Made by a program: the position numbers and the translations under genes
Shown here: piece by piece, positions 33,099 to 41,700 of the stretch
Layout of the letters: each line of letters begins with the position of its first letter
Position numbering within the stretch: the first letter of the stretch is position 1
DNA from: Flagellimonas taeanensis
GTDB lineage: Bacteria; Bacteroidota; Bacteroidia; Flavobacteriales; Flavobacteriaceae
Direction: 5' to 3'
Assembly (NCBI RefSeq): GCF_003584105.1
Contig: NZ_QXFO01000009.1
Coordinates: 155,718 to 219,717, forward strand
Length of the DNA stretch: 64,000 nucleotides
The notes under the pieces: model-generated
What the model was told of the DNA's origin: nothing
What the model saw: the letters and a program-made list of their open reading frames with translations, nothing else
The model's database searches: none

Positions 33099-33663
33099 GA
33101 TCGTAGCTTGGGGGGAGTGATTTACGGATATGGATCAGGGTACCTTCGGCGTTGAACAGGGCCTCATAGGTTTGGAACCCTTTGTCTTTTTTGGCAGAAA
33201 AAACAAATTCATAATTGATGTAGGGCAAAATCAGGTTTTGGAAGGCCTCGTGCAACATTTTTTGGGGATCACGGTCGTTCAGCGGATATTGCTGTTGGAT
33301 TTTTTTGATATGGAACTTGGGATATTCCATATGGAGGTGGTCCATAATCGCATTCCAGGAATCTTTGGGCATGTCCCTTTCCTTGATGATAAATTCCACA
33401 TCTTCCAATTTCCCTTGTTCACTGAACTCCACACTATAGTGCAGCCTCCCTTTCTTGAACTTGGCCTCGTAGCTTTTTTTGGTGCTGTCCATTTCTTGGT
33501 AGAAGCGTATTCTTTTGGCATTTGTCAGATATTCCTCGATTTGGGAAAATGCCACATCAGGGAATTGCGTCCTGTCAATCCTAAATTCTTGTTCGCGCTT
33601 TTCTTGGGACATTGCCCAAAAGGGTAGAAAGAGCAGCAATAATAGACCAGCCCTACACTTCAT
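33085..33663 (-). CDS. secreted protein, unknown function
   Basis: 192 residues from the ATG at 33663 (an upstream ATG at 33687 lies further inside the glycosylase gene). The signal peptide is KCRAGLLLLLFLPFWAMSQ. The remainder looks like two alpha/beta units (SQIEEYLTNAKRIRFYQEMD, then YSVEFSEQGKLEDVEFII; and later FVFSAKKDKGFQTYEALFNA), suggestive of a periplasmic PepSY-like or cystatin-like fold. The family is not recognised. It is sandwiched between tag and the barrel-protein gene with overlaps on both sides, indicating an operon tag-this gene-DUF2490. Confidence 0.72.
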   Translation of the reverse strand: MKCRAGLLLLLFLPFWAMSQEKREQEFRIDRTQFPDVAFSQIEEYLTNAKRIRFYQEMDSTKKSYEAKFKKGRLHYSVEFSEQGKLEDVEFIIKERDMPKDSWNAIMDHLHMEYPKFHIKKIQQQYPLNDRDPQKMLHEAFQNLILPYINYEFVFSAKKDKGFQTYEALFNAEGTLIHIRKSLPPSYDHVLY

Positions 33664-34216
33664 GATATCTAAAACAATGGATTTCATGATCGTTCACCAT
33701 ACCAGTGGCCTGCATGTGGGCATAGACCACGGTACTTCCCACAAACTTGAAGCCGCGTTTTTTCAGGTCTTTGCTGATGGCATCGGAAATAGGGGTCGTT
33801 GCAGGAGCATGCCTGTAATTTTCCAGTGTATTTTTGATGGGACTGCCGTCCACGAATCCCCAGATATAGTTGCTGAAACTTCCAAACTCTTTTTGGATTT
33901 CCATAAACGCAACTGCATTCGACACGGTGGCGTGTACTTTCAATTTGTTGCGGATGATGCCCGGGTCTTCCAAAAGGGCATCGATCTTGGGCTGTTTGTA
34001 GGTTGCAATTTTTTTATAATCGAACTGGTCAAAGGCCTTGCGGAAATTATCGCGTTTCCTTAGTACGGTGATCCAACTCAGTCCCGCCTGGAAGGTCTCC
34101 AAGGTCAAAAATTCGAAGAGAAGGTCATCGTCTTTTACTGGAACACCCCATTCCGTATCATGATATGCTTCATACAAGGGGTCGCCAACGCACCACCCAC
34201 ACCTGTGTTTTTCCAT
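33653..34216 (-). CDS. tag: DNA-3-methyladenine glycosylase I
   Basis: 187 residues. Tag landmarks: CGWCVGDPLYEAYHDTEWGV at the N-terminus, with zinc-binding Cys, LTLETFQAGLSWITVLRKR in the helix-hairpin-helix fold, and the C-terminal His/Cys pair near VNDHEIHCFRYHEV. It removes 3-methyladenine from alkylated DNA. Length and motifs are normal. It overlaps the next gene on the same strand by 11 bases. Confidence 0.96.
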   Translation of the reverse strand: MEKHRCGWCVGDPLYEAYHDTEWGVPVKDDDLLFEFLTLETFQAGLSWITVLRKRDNFRKAFDQFDYKKIATYKQPKIDALLEDPGIIRNKLKVHATVSNAVAFMEIQKEFGSFSNYIWGFVDGSPIKNTLENYRHAPATTPISDAISKDLKKRGFKFVGSTVVYAHMQATGMVNDHEIHCFRYHEV

Positions 34217-34378
34217 AGAAAAAATTTGACCATAAAGATAGTGACTATAAAATTGAGATGGACGGCTGGATTATTCACAAATACAGAATGGAACAAGAAT
34301 TATTTTACTTGGTTTGCAAGGTTTTCATAAAAAGGGCTACCAATGACAAAAGTCACAAAATGGGCCATTGGCCCATTG

Positions 34379-34386
34379 TATTTTTG
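34379..34386 (+). promoter_or_regulatory. possible -7 box of the thioredoxin-like gene
   Basis: TATTTTTG matches TAnnTTTG, 15 bases before the ATG at 34402. A near-palindrome GGGCCATTGGCCC sits just upstream. Confidence 0.45.
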
Positions 34387-34401
34387 AAAAAATAAATCTG
34401 T

Positions 34402-35022
34402 ATGGAAGTCATCGAAAAAGATAGGTTGTCATTGGCTGAAGAAGCCCTTTCCAAAGGAAAGGATTATCAAGAATATCGTGAACGGGTACATAGATTGGCC
34501 GAGGAGGGCAAGACCACGGGACCGGAACAGTCAGAGGCCCGTATCAATTTTACCCAACTCAACGACCAACGTATGCGCCGATGGGAGAAAACTTTTAAGA
34601 TGCCGGAAGATGTACACGAAAAGCTTTCCAAATTGGATTCAAAACTGGTCTTCTTGGTGTTGACGGAGAGTTGGTGCGGGGATGCCGCTGCCAGCTTGCC
34701 CATCATGGACCAAATAGCCAGGAAAGCTAAAAATATAGAACTAAAGATTGTTCTCCGGGATGAAAACCTAGAGCTTATGGATGCCTTTTTGACCAAAGGG
34801 AGCCGTTCCATTCCCAAGCTCATCGTTTTGGACAAGAACAAGGAGCAAATTGTGGGAGAGTGGGGCCCTAGACCCAGTGTCGCCACGGAAATGGTAGAGG
34901 CGTTCAAGGCAGCGCATGGCAAACTGACCGATGGATTCAAACAGGACCTCCAAGTTTGGTACAACAAGGACAAGGGCAAAAATATCCTCGGCGATATCCT
35001 ACAACTACTTGCTCTGGAATAA
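34402..35022 (+). CDS. thioredoxin-like protein with single active-site Cys
   Basis: 206 residues, no signal peptide. The thioredoxin fold starts around residue 80 with LVFLVLTESWCGDAAASLPI, where the usual CxxC is C-G-D-A, so only the nucleophilic Cys remains. A later GSRSIPKLIVLDKN supplies the cis-Pro. Similar proteins in Bacteroidota have the same site, so it may act in thiol transfer or as a binding module. The N-terminal 75 residues are helical. The 3' end overlaps the convergent TonB-like gene by 18 bases. Confidence 0.83.
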   Translation: MEVIEKDRLSLAEEALSKGKDYQEYRERVHRLAEEGKTTGPEQSEARINFTQLNDQRMRRWEKTFKMPEDVHEKLSKLDSKLVFLVLTESWCGDAAASLPIMDQIARKAKNIELKIVLRDENLELMDAFLTKGSRSIPKLIVLDKNKEQIVGEWGPRPSVATEMVEAFKAAHGKLTDGFKQDLQVWYNKDKGKNILGDILQLLALE

Positions 35023-35730
35023 ATAGGTGATGGTCCCGATTTGCGAACTTTTGGAATCGGGGCTGAAACGCGCCTTTAGTGCATAGTTGATGGCGTTGTC
35101 CACCAAACAGCCGTTGCTGGTCGTGGAACTTTTGTCGTTAAAACTGGCATCCGTGACATAGCCATTGGAATCCACGTTGATGTTGATGACCACCTTTCCG
35201 CCTTCGATACAGGTATAAATGGGCGGTGGCAACGAGTAGGCATTTCTTTCCACAAGGGAGTAGGAAATGGAGGTACGTTTATCCTTTAAATAGTTGGTGA
35301 ACTCTTCTTTTTGGGCATCACGCTCGCCCAATTTTTGTTTTTTTTCGTCCCGTTGCTGCCGGAGCTGCTTCAACTGGCTCGAAAAACTGTCGTCTCCGGA
35401 ATATTCCCCAGTCTCACTGCTCAGAGCCCTTTCTTCGATAAGTTCTTCCAAGGTTTTCAGGGGTTCGGGGTTCCCGACGGTAGGTTTTGCCGTTTCGTTC
35501 AGGGCCATGTGGCTTTTGATGGGGTCACTGTTGGCAGCTAGCTCCTCCAACTTTTTTTCTTCCTCTTCGAGCAACTTTTCTATGTCCTCATCGGCCAAGC
35601 TCATTTCAATGACGTATTCATCCTCTTTCATCCCGCCCAAGTGAATGTTGAACAACAACAGGATCACAATGGCCATGGAAAAGAAGGTGATCAAGAGTGA
35701 TAATTGGCTTCTGTTCAGGTTCATGGTCAT
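35005..35730 (-). CDS. TonB-like protein with N-terminal membrane anchor
   Basis: 241 residues: a membrane helix at about 12-30 (LLITFFSMAIVILLLFNIHL), a long acidic and Gln/Lys-rich middle region, and a C-terminal beta/alpha/beta module (PPIYTCIEGGKVVININVDS, then NYALKARFSPD) of TonB_C shape. It lacks the Pro-rich span of true TonB, so a role in energising transport is uncertain; these proteins are commonly annotated as energy transducers in Flavobacteria. It lies at the 3' end of the ftsX-uppP-truB run on the minus strand, after truB. Confidence 0.72.
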   Translation of the reverse strand: MTMNLNRSQLSLLITFFSMAIVILLLFNIHLGGMKEDEYVIEMSLADEDIEKLLEEEEKKLEELAANSDPIKSHMALNETAKPTVGNPEPLKTLEELIEERALSSETGEYSGDDSFSSQLKQLRQQRDEKKQKLGERDAQKEEFTNYLKDKRTSISYSLVERNAYSLPPPIYTCIEGGKVVININVDSNGYVTDASFNDKSSTTSNGCLVDNAINYALKARFSPDSKSSQIGTITYLFQSK

Positions 35731-35758
35731 ACTATAACCGCATTTTTCAAAAAATATT

Positions 35759-36448
35759 TTACTCCAGACTTTCTTTGAAAGTTAAAGGGCTGGTAGCATT
35801 ATTTACGTTGAAATCCCCTATTTTGGTTCTTCTGAGGGCTGAAAGATAGGCACCTGAGCCCAATGCCTTGCCAAAATCATGGGCCAGGGAGCGGATGTAG
35901 GTCCCTTTGCTGCAAATCACCCTGAAATCGACCTCGGGGAGGGCGATTCTGGTAATTTCAAATTCCAAGAGTGTTATTTTTCTTGGTTTTATGTCCACTT
36001 CTTTGCCTTCCCGCGCCAGTTCATAGAGCCGTTTGCCGTCTTTTTTCAATGCGGAGAATACCGGGGGGACCTGTGCTATCTCCCCCAAAAATTGATTTGC
36101 GGTCTCTTTAATGGCCGTCTCGGTGATATGTTCGGTGGGGAAAGTCTGGTCCACCTCGGTTTCCAGGTCATAGGAAGGCGTAGTGGAGCCTAGGGTGAAC
36201 GTACCCGTATATTCCTTTACTTGGCCTTGGAGTTCAGGGATTTTCTTGGTGTACTTTCCGGTACAGATGACCAGCAGACCGGTGGCCAATGGATCCAAGG
36301 TGCCGGCATGGCCAATCTTTATCTTCTTGAGATTGAATTTTTTCCGGATGGCCCACTTTAAGGCATTTACGGCTTGGAACGAACTCCATTCCAAAGGTTT
36401 ATCGATCAGAAGGATCTGACCGTTCAAAAAATCTTCTTTGGTCTTCAA
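35759..36448 (-). CDS. truB: tRNA pseudouridine(55) synthase TruB
   Basis: 229 residues. The catalytic Asp is D52 in GHAGTLDPLATGLLVICTGK. Other motifs are DKPLEWSSFQAVNALK near the N-terminus and KGTYIRSLAHDFGKAL. It makes pseudouridine 55 in the T-loop of tRNAs. It is part of the run ftsX-DUF3098-uppP-truB, a common order in Flavobacteriaceae. The C-terminal PUA-like part is short, consistent with the bacterial short form. Confidence 0.97.
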   Translation of the reverse strand: MKTKEDFLNGQILLIDKPLEWSSFQAVNALKWAIRKKFNLKKIKIGHAGTLDPLATGLLVICTGKYTKKIPELQGQVKEYTGTFTLGSTTPSYDLETEVDQTFPTEHITETAIKETANQFLGEIAQVPPVFSALKKDGKRLYELAREGKEVDIKPRKITLLEFEITRIALPEVDFRVICSKGTYIRSLAHDFGKALGSGAYLSALRRTKIGDFNVNNATSPLTFKESLE

Positions 36449-36482
36449 AAGCTAAGCTTTGGGTTTTGACAAAGGTACTGAT

Positions 36483-37277
36483 CTATCCCCAAATGCTCCA
36501 AGCCACGGCAATAAGCCCAACGATGAAACAATAGATGGCAAAATAGGTAAGCTTGCTTTGGCGAACCAGTTTGATCATCCAGGTACAGGCGGCCAATCCG
36601 GCAATGAAGGCAGCGATGAACCCTGCGCCCATGGCCACGGCCTGGTCCCCATGAAAATTGATCTCGCCCCCCATAAGGTCTTTGGCCACTTTGCCCAAGA
36701 TCAACGGAACCACCATCAAAAACGAAAAACGAGCGGATTTGGTCTTGTCAACGCCCAATAGCACGGCCGCGGAAATCGTGGCCCCACTTCGGGAAATGCC
36801 GGGCAGGATGGCTACGGCCTGGGCCATACCGATGGCAAAGGAACTCCGGAAAGACACCCCTTTGTCCGTGGTCTTGGCCATGTCGGCCAAATAGAGCAAA
36901 ATGGCAGTGATGATGAGCATGATCCCTACAATGATAATGGCACCATCAAAAAATACTTCAATAAAATCATTTAAGAAGAGCCCGACCAATGCCGCGGGAA
37001 TCATGGAAATGATGATTTTGAGGGAAAATTGGGTCTGTTCGTTCCATTTGAATTGGAAAAGACCCTTAAAAATTTCGAGAATATCCTTTCGAAACACCAC
37101 AATGGTGCTCAATGCCGTGGCAAAGTGCAGGATCACCGTGAACAAAAGACTTTCTTCGGGAAGGGCATTCGCTCCCAATATGGCTTTTCCCAATTCCAAA
37201 TGGCCGCTGGAAGACACGGGCAGGAATTCTGTCAATCCTTGAATGATACCAAGGATGATCGCATCTATCAACTCCAA
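36483..37277 (-). CDS. uppP: undecaprenyl-diphosphatase UppP (BacA)
   Basis: 264 residues with about eight membrane helices. The two active-site signatures are GLTEFLPVSSSGHLELGK at about 14-31 and LPGISRSGATISAA near 160. It removes a phosphate from undecaprenyl pyrophosphate, recycling the lipid carrier for peptidoglycan and O-antigen synthesis. It sits between the DUF3098 gene (one base apart) and truB in an operon with ftsX. Confidence 0.96.
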   Translation of the reverse strand: MELIDAIILGIIQGLTEFLPVSSSGHLELGKAILGANALPEESLLFTVILHFATALSTIVVFRKDILEIFKGLFQFKWNEQTQFSLKIIISMIPAALVGLFLNDFIEVFFDGAIIIVGIMLIITAILLYLADMAKTTDKGVSFRSSFAIGMAQAVAILPGISRSGATISAAVLLGVDKTKSARFSFLMVVPLILGKVAKDLMGGEINFHGDQAVAMGAGFIAAFIAGLAACTWMIKLVRQSKLTYFAIYCFIVGLIAVAWSIWG

Positions 37278-37278
37278 A

Positions 37279-37542
37279 TCAGTGCTTGTTTTTATTGGGG
37301 TTCAACAAAATGGCATATACTTGGATGCCGAGGCCGATCAATACCAAAGTGGGGGCCAAACGGATCCGTCTAAAATTGTAGATCTCTGGGTTGAAGACAT
37401 TGGGATCATCGCTCCCGCCACCACTCATCAAAATAAAACCCAGGGCAATGAAGGCAATGCCGATAAAAAGAAAGAGGTAATTTTTCTTTTGGAAAACAAA
37501 CTCCTTGTTGGGTTTTTGATCGTTGTTGTTTTTCTTGCTCAT
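37279..37542 (-). CDS. DUF3098 small membrane protein
   Basis: 87 residues with two membrane helices (FLFIGIAFIALGFILMSGGG and RLAPTLVLIGLGIQVYAILL) joined by the short segment DDPNVFNPEIYNFRRIRLAP, the DUF3098 signature. It lies between ftsX and uppP in all related arrangements I recall, hinting at a role in cell-envelope growth. The gene ends one base before uppP begins. Confidence 0.9.
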   Translation of the reverse strand: MSKKNNNDQKPNKEFVFQKKNYLFLFIGIAFIALGFILMSGGGSDDPNVFNPEIYNFRRIRLAPTLVLIGLGIQVYAILLNPNKNKH

Positions 37543-37642
37543 GGCACAAATTTAATCAAAACTTTCCCATAATAAGTGCAAAATCAATCCAGTGGAGAAA
37601 GGAGTCTCGCATCTTTCAGCGGAGCGGCCCAATATCTTTTGT

Positions 37643-38521
37643 CTAATAGTACAGATGGTCCGTCCTCAGATTGAGGAAACGTTGGGTCGCAAAATGGGTG
37701 CTGGCCCATGAGATGGCAACCCCCAATCCGAACACGCCCACAAATAGGAGGATAAGGATGGGGTAGTCATCCAAGAGGTTCAGTTCCGGGAAATTTTTGT
37801 TGAGGTAGTACAGTAAAATGCCTAGGGAAATGAGGGCCACCAAGGCCCCGATCATGCCCAGTTTGATATTGGTCCAGATGAACGGCCTTCGGATAAATTT
37901 TTTGGTCGCCCCGACCATTTGCATTGTCTTGATAATGAATCGCTTGGAGTAAATGGACAAGCGTATGGAGCTGTTGATGAGCAAAACCGCAATGACGGTG
38001 AAAATGATACTGGCCACCAAGATCCAAAGCCCTATTTTTCGGGCGTTGTCATTGAGCAGTTCTATCAAGGGCTTGTCGTAGCTCACTTCGTCCACATAGG
38101 TTTTTTCCGCTATCCCTTCGGCAATCTCGGTGATCTGTTCCGGGGACACAAAATCCGCTTTCAAGTGCACATCGATGGAATTTTTAAGGGGATTGTATCC
38201 CAAAAACTCCACAAAATTCTCACCAATGTCCTCACTGTACTGTTCCGCGGCATCCTCTTTTGAAATATATTCGGCGGATTTGGTGTATTCGGCCAAGGCC
38301 AGACTTTTTTGCAATTGATCGATCTCTACGGGCTTGGCACTGTCCTTCAGGAATACGGAAATGGTGATCTGCTCCTTGAAATGGTCGACCAGCTTCTTGG
38401 TGTTCAGCACCAAAAGACCAAGCGCACCGAGAAGGAACAACACAAGTCCAATGCTCAGTACCACGGAAAAGTAGGAGGAGATCAGTTTTCTTCGCTGATA
38501 TCTTTCAATATATTGGCTCAT
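37643..38521 (-). CDS. ftsX: FtsX, cell-division ABC-transporter-like permease
   Basis: 292 residues. A cytoplasmic start (MSQYIERYQRRKLISSYFSV), a first membrane helix at about 18-42, an extracytoplasmic domain of about 120 residues (EQITISVFLKDSAKPVEIDQ) and three more helices toward the C-terminus. With FtsE it transmits ATP-driven changes to peptidoglycan hydrolases at the septum. FtsE is not encoded here. It begins the minus-strand run ftsX-DUF3098-uppP-truB. A palindromic repeat lies about 90 bases upstream. Confidence 0.95.
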   Translation of the reverse strand: MSQYIERYQRRKLISSYFSVVLSIGLVLFLLGALGLLVLNTKKLVDHFKEQITISVFLKDSAKPVEIDQLQKSLALAEYTKSAEYISKEDAAEQYSEDIGENFVEFLGYNPLKNSIDVHLKADFVSPEQITEIAEGIAEKTYVDEVSYDKPLIELLNDNARKIGLWILVASIIFTVIAVLLINSSIRLSIYSKRFIIKTMQMVGATKKFIRRPFIWTNIKLGMIGALVALISLGILLYYLNKNFPELNLLDDYPILILLFVGVFGLGVAISWASTHFATQRFLNLRTDHLYY

Positions 38522-38610
38522 AGAGTGGAATCAATATGTAAAAATAGAAAAGTAAATTGTATTTAGGGGATTAAACCTATTTTTGCAACTCGAAAAGAGA
38601 TACAGTTTAT

Positions 38611-38716
38611 TGTCATTTCGAGTCCTGATAATTTAGGGCGAGAAATCTCTTCCAATATGTTTGAGACATCTCGACCAGAGTTTGCCCTGAGCGTAGTCGA
38701 TGGGCTCGATGTGACA
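38611..38716. repeat. palindromic repeat just upstream of leuS
   Basis: A 106-bp element bounded by TGTCA (38611) and TGACA (38716), ending 16 bases before the leuS ATG. It contains TCTCGACCAGAGTTTGCCCT and GAGCGTAGTCGATGGGCTCGA, part of the same family as 11554-11628 and the leuS insertions. Confidence 0.82.
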
Positions 38717-38732
38717 AATTACCTAAAGAAGT

Positions 38733-41700
38733 ATGATGAACTACGATTTCCGTGAAATTGAAGCCAAGTGGCAGAAGTATTGGGCAGAGAATGAAACCTT
38801 TAAGGCTTCCAACCACTCCGACAAACCCAAGTTCTATGCGCTGTCCATGTTTCCCTATCCATCTGGGGCGGGACTGCATGTAGGGCACCCACTGGGTTAT
38901 ATTGCCACGGATATCTATTCGCGCTACAAAAGGCACAAAGGGTTCAACGTGCTGCACCCCATGGGTTACGATTCCTTCGGATTGCCTGCGGAACAGTATG
39001 CCATCCAAACTGGACAGCATCCTGCGATAACGACCGAGAACAACATTAAAAGATATCGGGAGCAGTTAGATCAATTGGGCTTTTCCTTCGACTGGAGCCG
39101 TGAGGTGCGTACTTCCAACCCACACTATTACAAATGGACACAGTGGATTTTTATCCAATTGTTCAATTCATGGTACAATAAAACATCCGATAAGGCAGAA
39201 AATATTGAAACCTTGGTTTCCGTATTTGAAAAAGAGGGCAATGCGAATGTCCAGGCTGCCTGTGACGAGGACACCCCTATTTTTTCTGCGGAAGACTGGA
39301 ATGGCTTTTCAGCAAAGACAAAACAAGAGCTCCTTTTAAAATACAGGTTGACCTATTTGGCGGATACCGAAGTGAACTGGTGTCCGGCTTTGGGCACCGT
39401 TTTGGCCAATGATGAGATCGTTAACGGCGTTTCGGAACGCGGGGGCCACCCTGTGATCCGTAAAAAAATGACGCAGTGGAGCATGCGTATCACCGCCTAT
39501 GCCCAGCGTTTGTTGGACGGACTGGACAACATCGACTGGCCACAACCCTTGAAGGATTCCCAAACCAACTGGATCGGTCGCTCTGAAGGGGCATCAGTTA
39601 CTTTTAATGTATTGGACGCTGAGCGTAGTCGAAGCGACAACAATGTGATTTCGGGTGACAATATCACTTCGAGCGCAGTCGAGAAATCTCAAAAAGAGGT
39701 GATTTCGACTCCGCTCAATCACCCCTACCAAATAGAAGTCTTCACCACCCGCCCCGATACCATTTTTGGGGTGAGTTTTATGACCTTGGCCCCGGAACAT
39801 GAATTGGTGGCCAAAATTACGACACCCGAACAAAAAGCTGAGGTCGAAGCCTATGTGGAAGCCACTGCCAAGCGTTCCGAGCGGGACCGTATGGCCGATG
39901 TGAAAACCGTTTCTGGTGTCTTTACCGGAGCCTATGCAGAGCATCCATTTACCAAGGAGCCTATTCCGATCTGGATAGGGGACTACGTGTTGGCCAGCTA
40001 TGGAACAGGTGCCGTGATGGCCGTTCCGTGTGGCGACCAGCGCGACTATGATTTTGCGAAACACTACAACATACCCATCCCCAATATTTTTGAGGGTGTG
40101 GATATTTCAGAAGAGGCATTTGCCGACAAGGAAAGTACGATTATTGCCAATTCAGACTTTTTGAATGGACTTTCCTATAAAGAAGCTACCAAAAAAGCAA
40201 TTGCAGAACTGGAAAAAATAGGTCACGGCAAGGGCAAGGTGAATTATCGCCTTCGGGATGCGGTGTTCAGCCGTCAGCGGTATTGGGGAGAACCTTTCCC
40301 TGTATATTATGTGGACGGGATGCCGCAGATGATCGACTTGGAACATTTGCCGTTGGAATTGCCCGAAGTGGAAAAATACCTTCCCACTGAAACAGGCGAA
40401 CCACCCTTGGGCAATGCCACCCATTGGGCCTGGGACGCTAAGAACAAAAAAGTAGTTTCCAATGACCTTGTCACCCTGAGCGCAGTCGAAGGGTCGGACA
40501 AGGGGGATGGGATGCTGAATCAAGTTCAGCATGACGGGATCTATCCTTTGGAATTGAACACCATGCCGGGTTGGGCGGGAAGTTCCCAATACTTTAATAG
40601 GTATATGGATCCCCGAAACAACGAGGCCATTTTCTCCAAGGAAGCCATTGACTATTGGCAAGATGTGGATCTCTATATTGGTGGTAGCGAGCACGCCACG
40701 GGCCACTTGTTGTATTCCCGTTTTTGGCAGCACTTTATGTTCGATAGGGGCTATGTGCCCAAAGCGGAATATGCTAAAAAGCTGATCAACCAAGGGATGA
40801 TCACGGGGACGAGTGCTTTTGTTTATAGAATACATACATTAAACAGAAAAGCCTATTTCGTTTCTAAAAACCTTTTTGACCATGAAAAGAATGCTTTGTA
40901 TGGTTATGAATTAGAAAAGTTGGTGCAAATTGAATTTGATAATCCTGAAGAGCGGGATTTGATGTATAAAATTCAAGCGCTACATGCTGAAGTTTCTATG
41001 ATTAATTCTGCCGATGAATTGAATATAGAGGCATACAAAAGTTGGATTCCAGAATTTAAGGATGCTACTTTCATTCTTGAAGATGGAAAATATATTGTAG
41101 GTCGGGAAGTCGAAAAAATGTCCAAATCCAAATACAATGTCGTTAACCCTGATGCCATTTGTGAGGAGTATGGAGCGGATTCCCTTCGCTTGTATGAAAT
41201 GTTCTTGGGCCCGTTGGAGCAATCCAAACCTTGGAACACGGCAGGTATCACCGGAGTATCTTCCTTTTTGAAGAAACTTTGGAAGCTCTATACGCCCTTT
41301 TTCGATTCGGACGCTGAGCGTAGTCGAAGCGTCACCGAAGCGGAACCCACCGCCGACAACCTAAAAACCCTGCACAAGACCATCAAAAAGGTGGAGGAGG
41401 ATATCGAGCACTTTTCGTTTAATACTTCGGTGTCCACCTTTATGATCTGTGTAAACGAACTCACGGCACAAAAATGTACCAGCAGGGCCATTTTGGAACC
41501 CTTGGCCGTCTTGGTGTCGCCCTATGCGCCGCACATTGCCGAAGAGCTTTGGGAGCGATTGGGCCATACCAAGTCCATTGCCGAGGTGCCTTTCCCCAAG
41601 TTCGAAGGAAAGTACTTGGTGGAGAGCAGCAAGGAATATCCTATTTCCTTTAATGGCAAAATGCGGTTCAAACTTGAATTTCCAACGGACATGGACAGCA

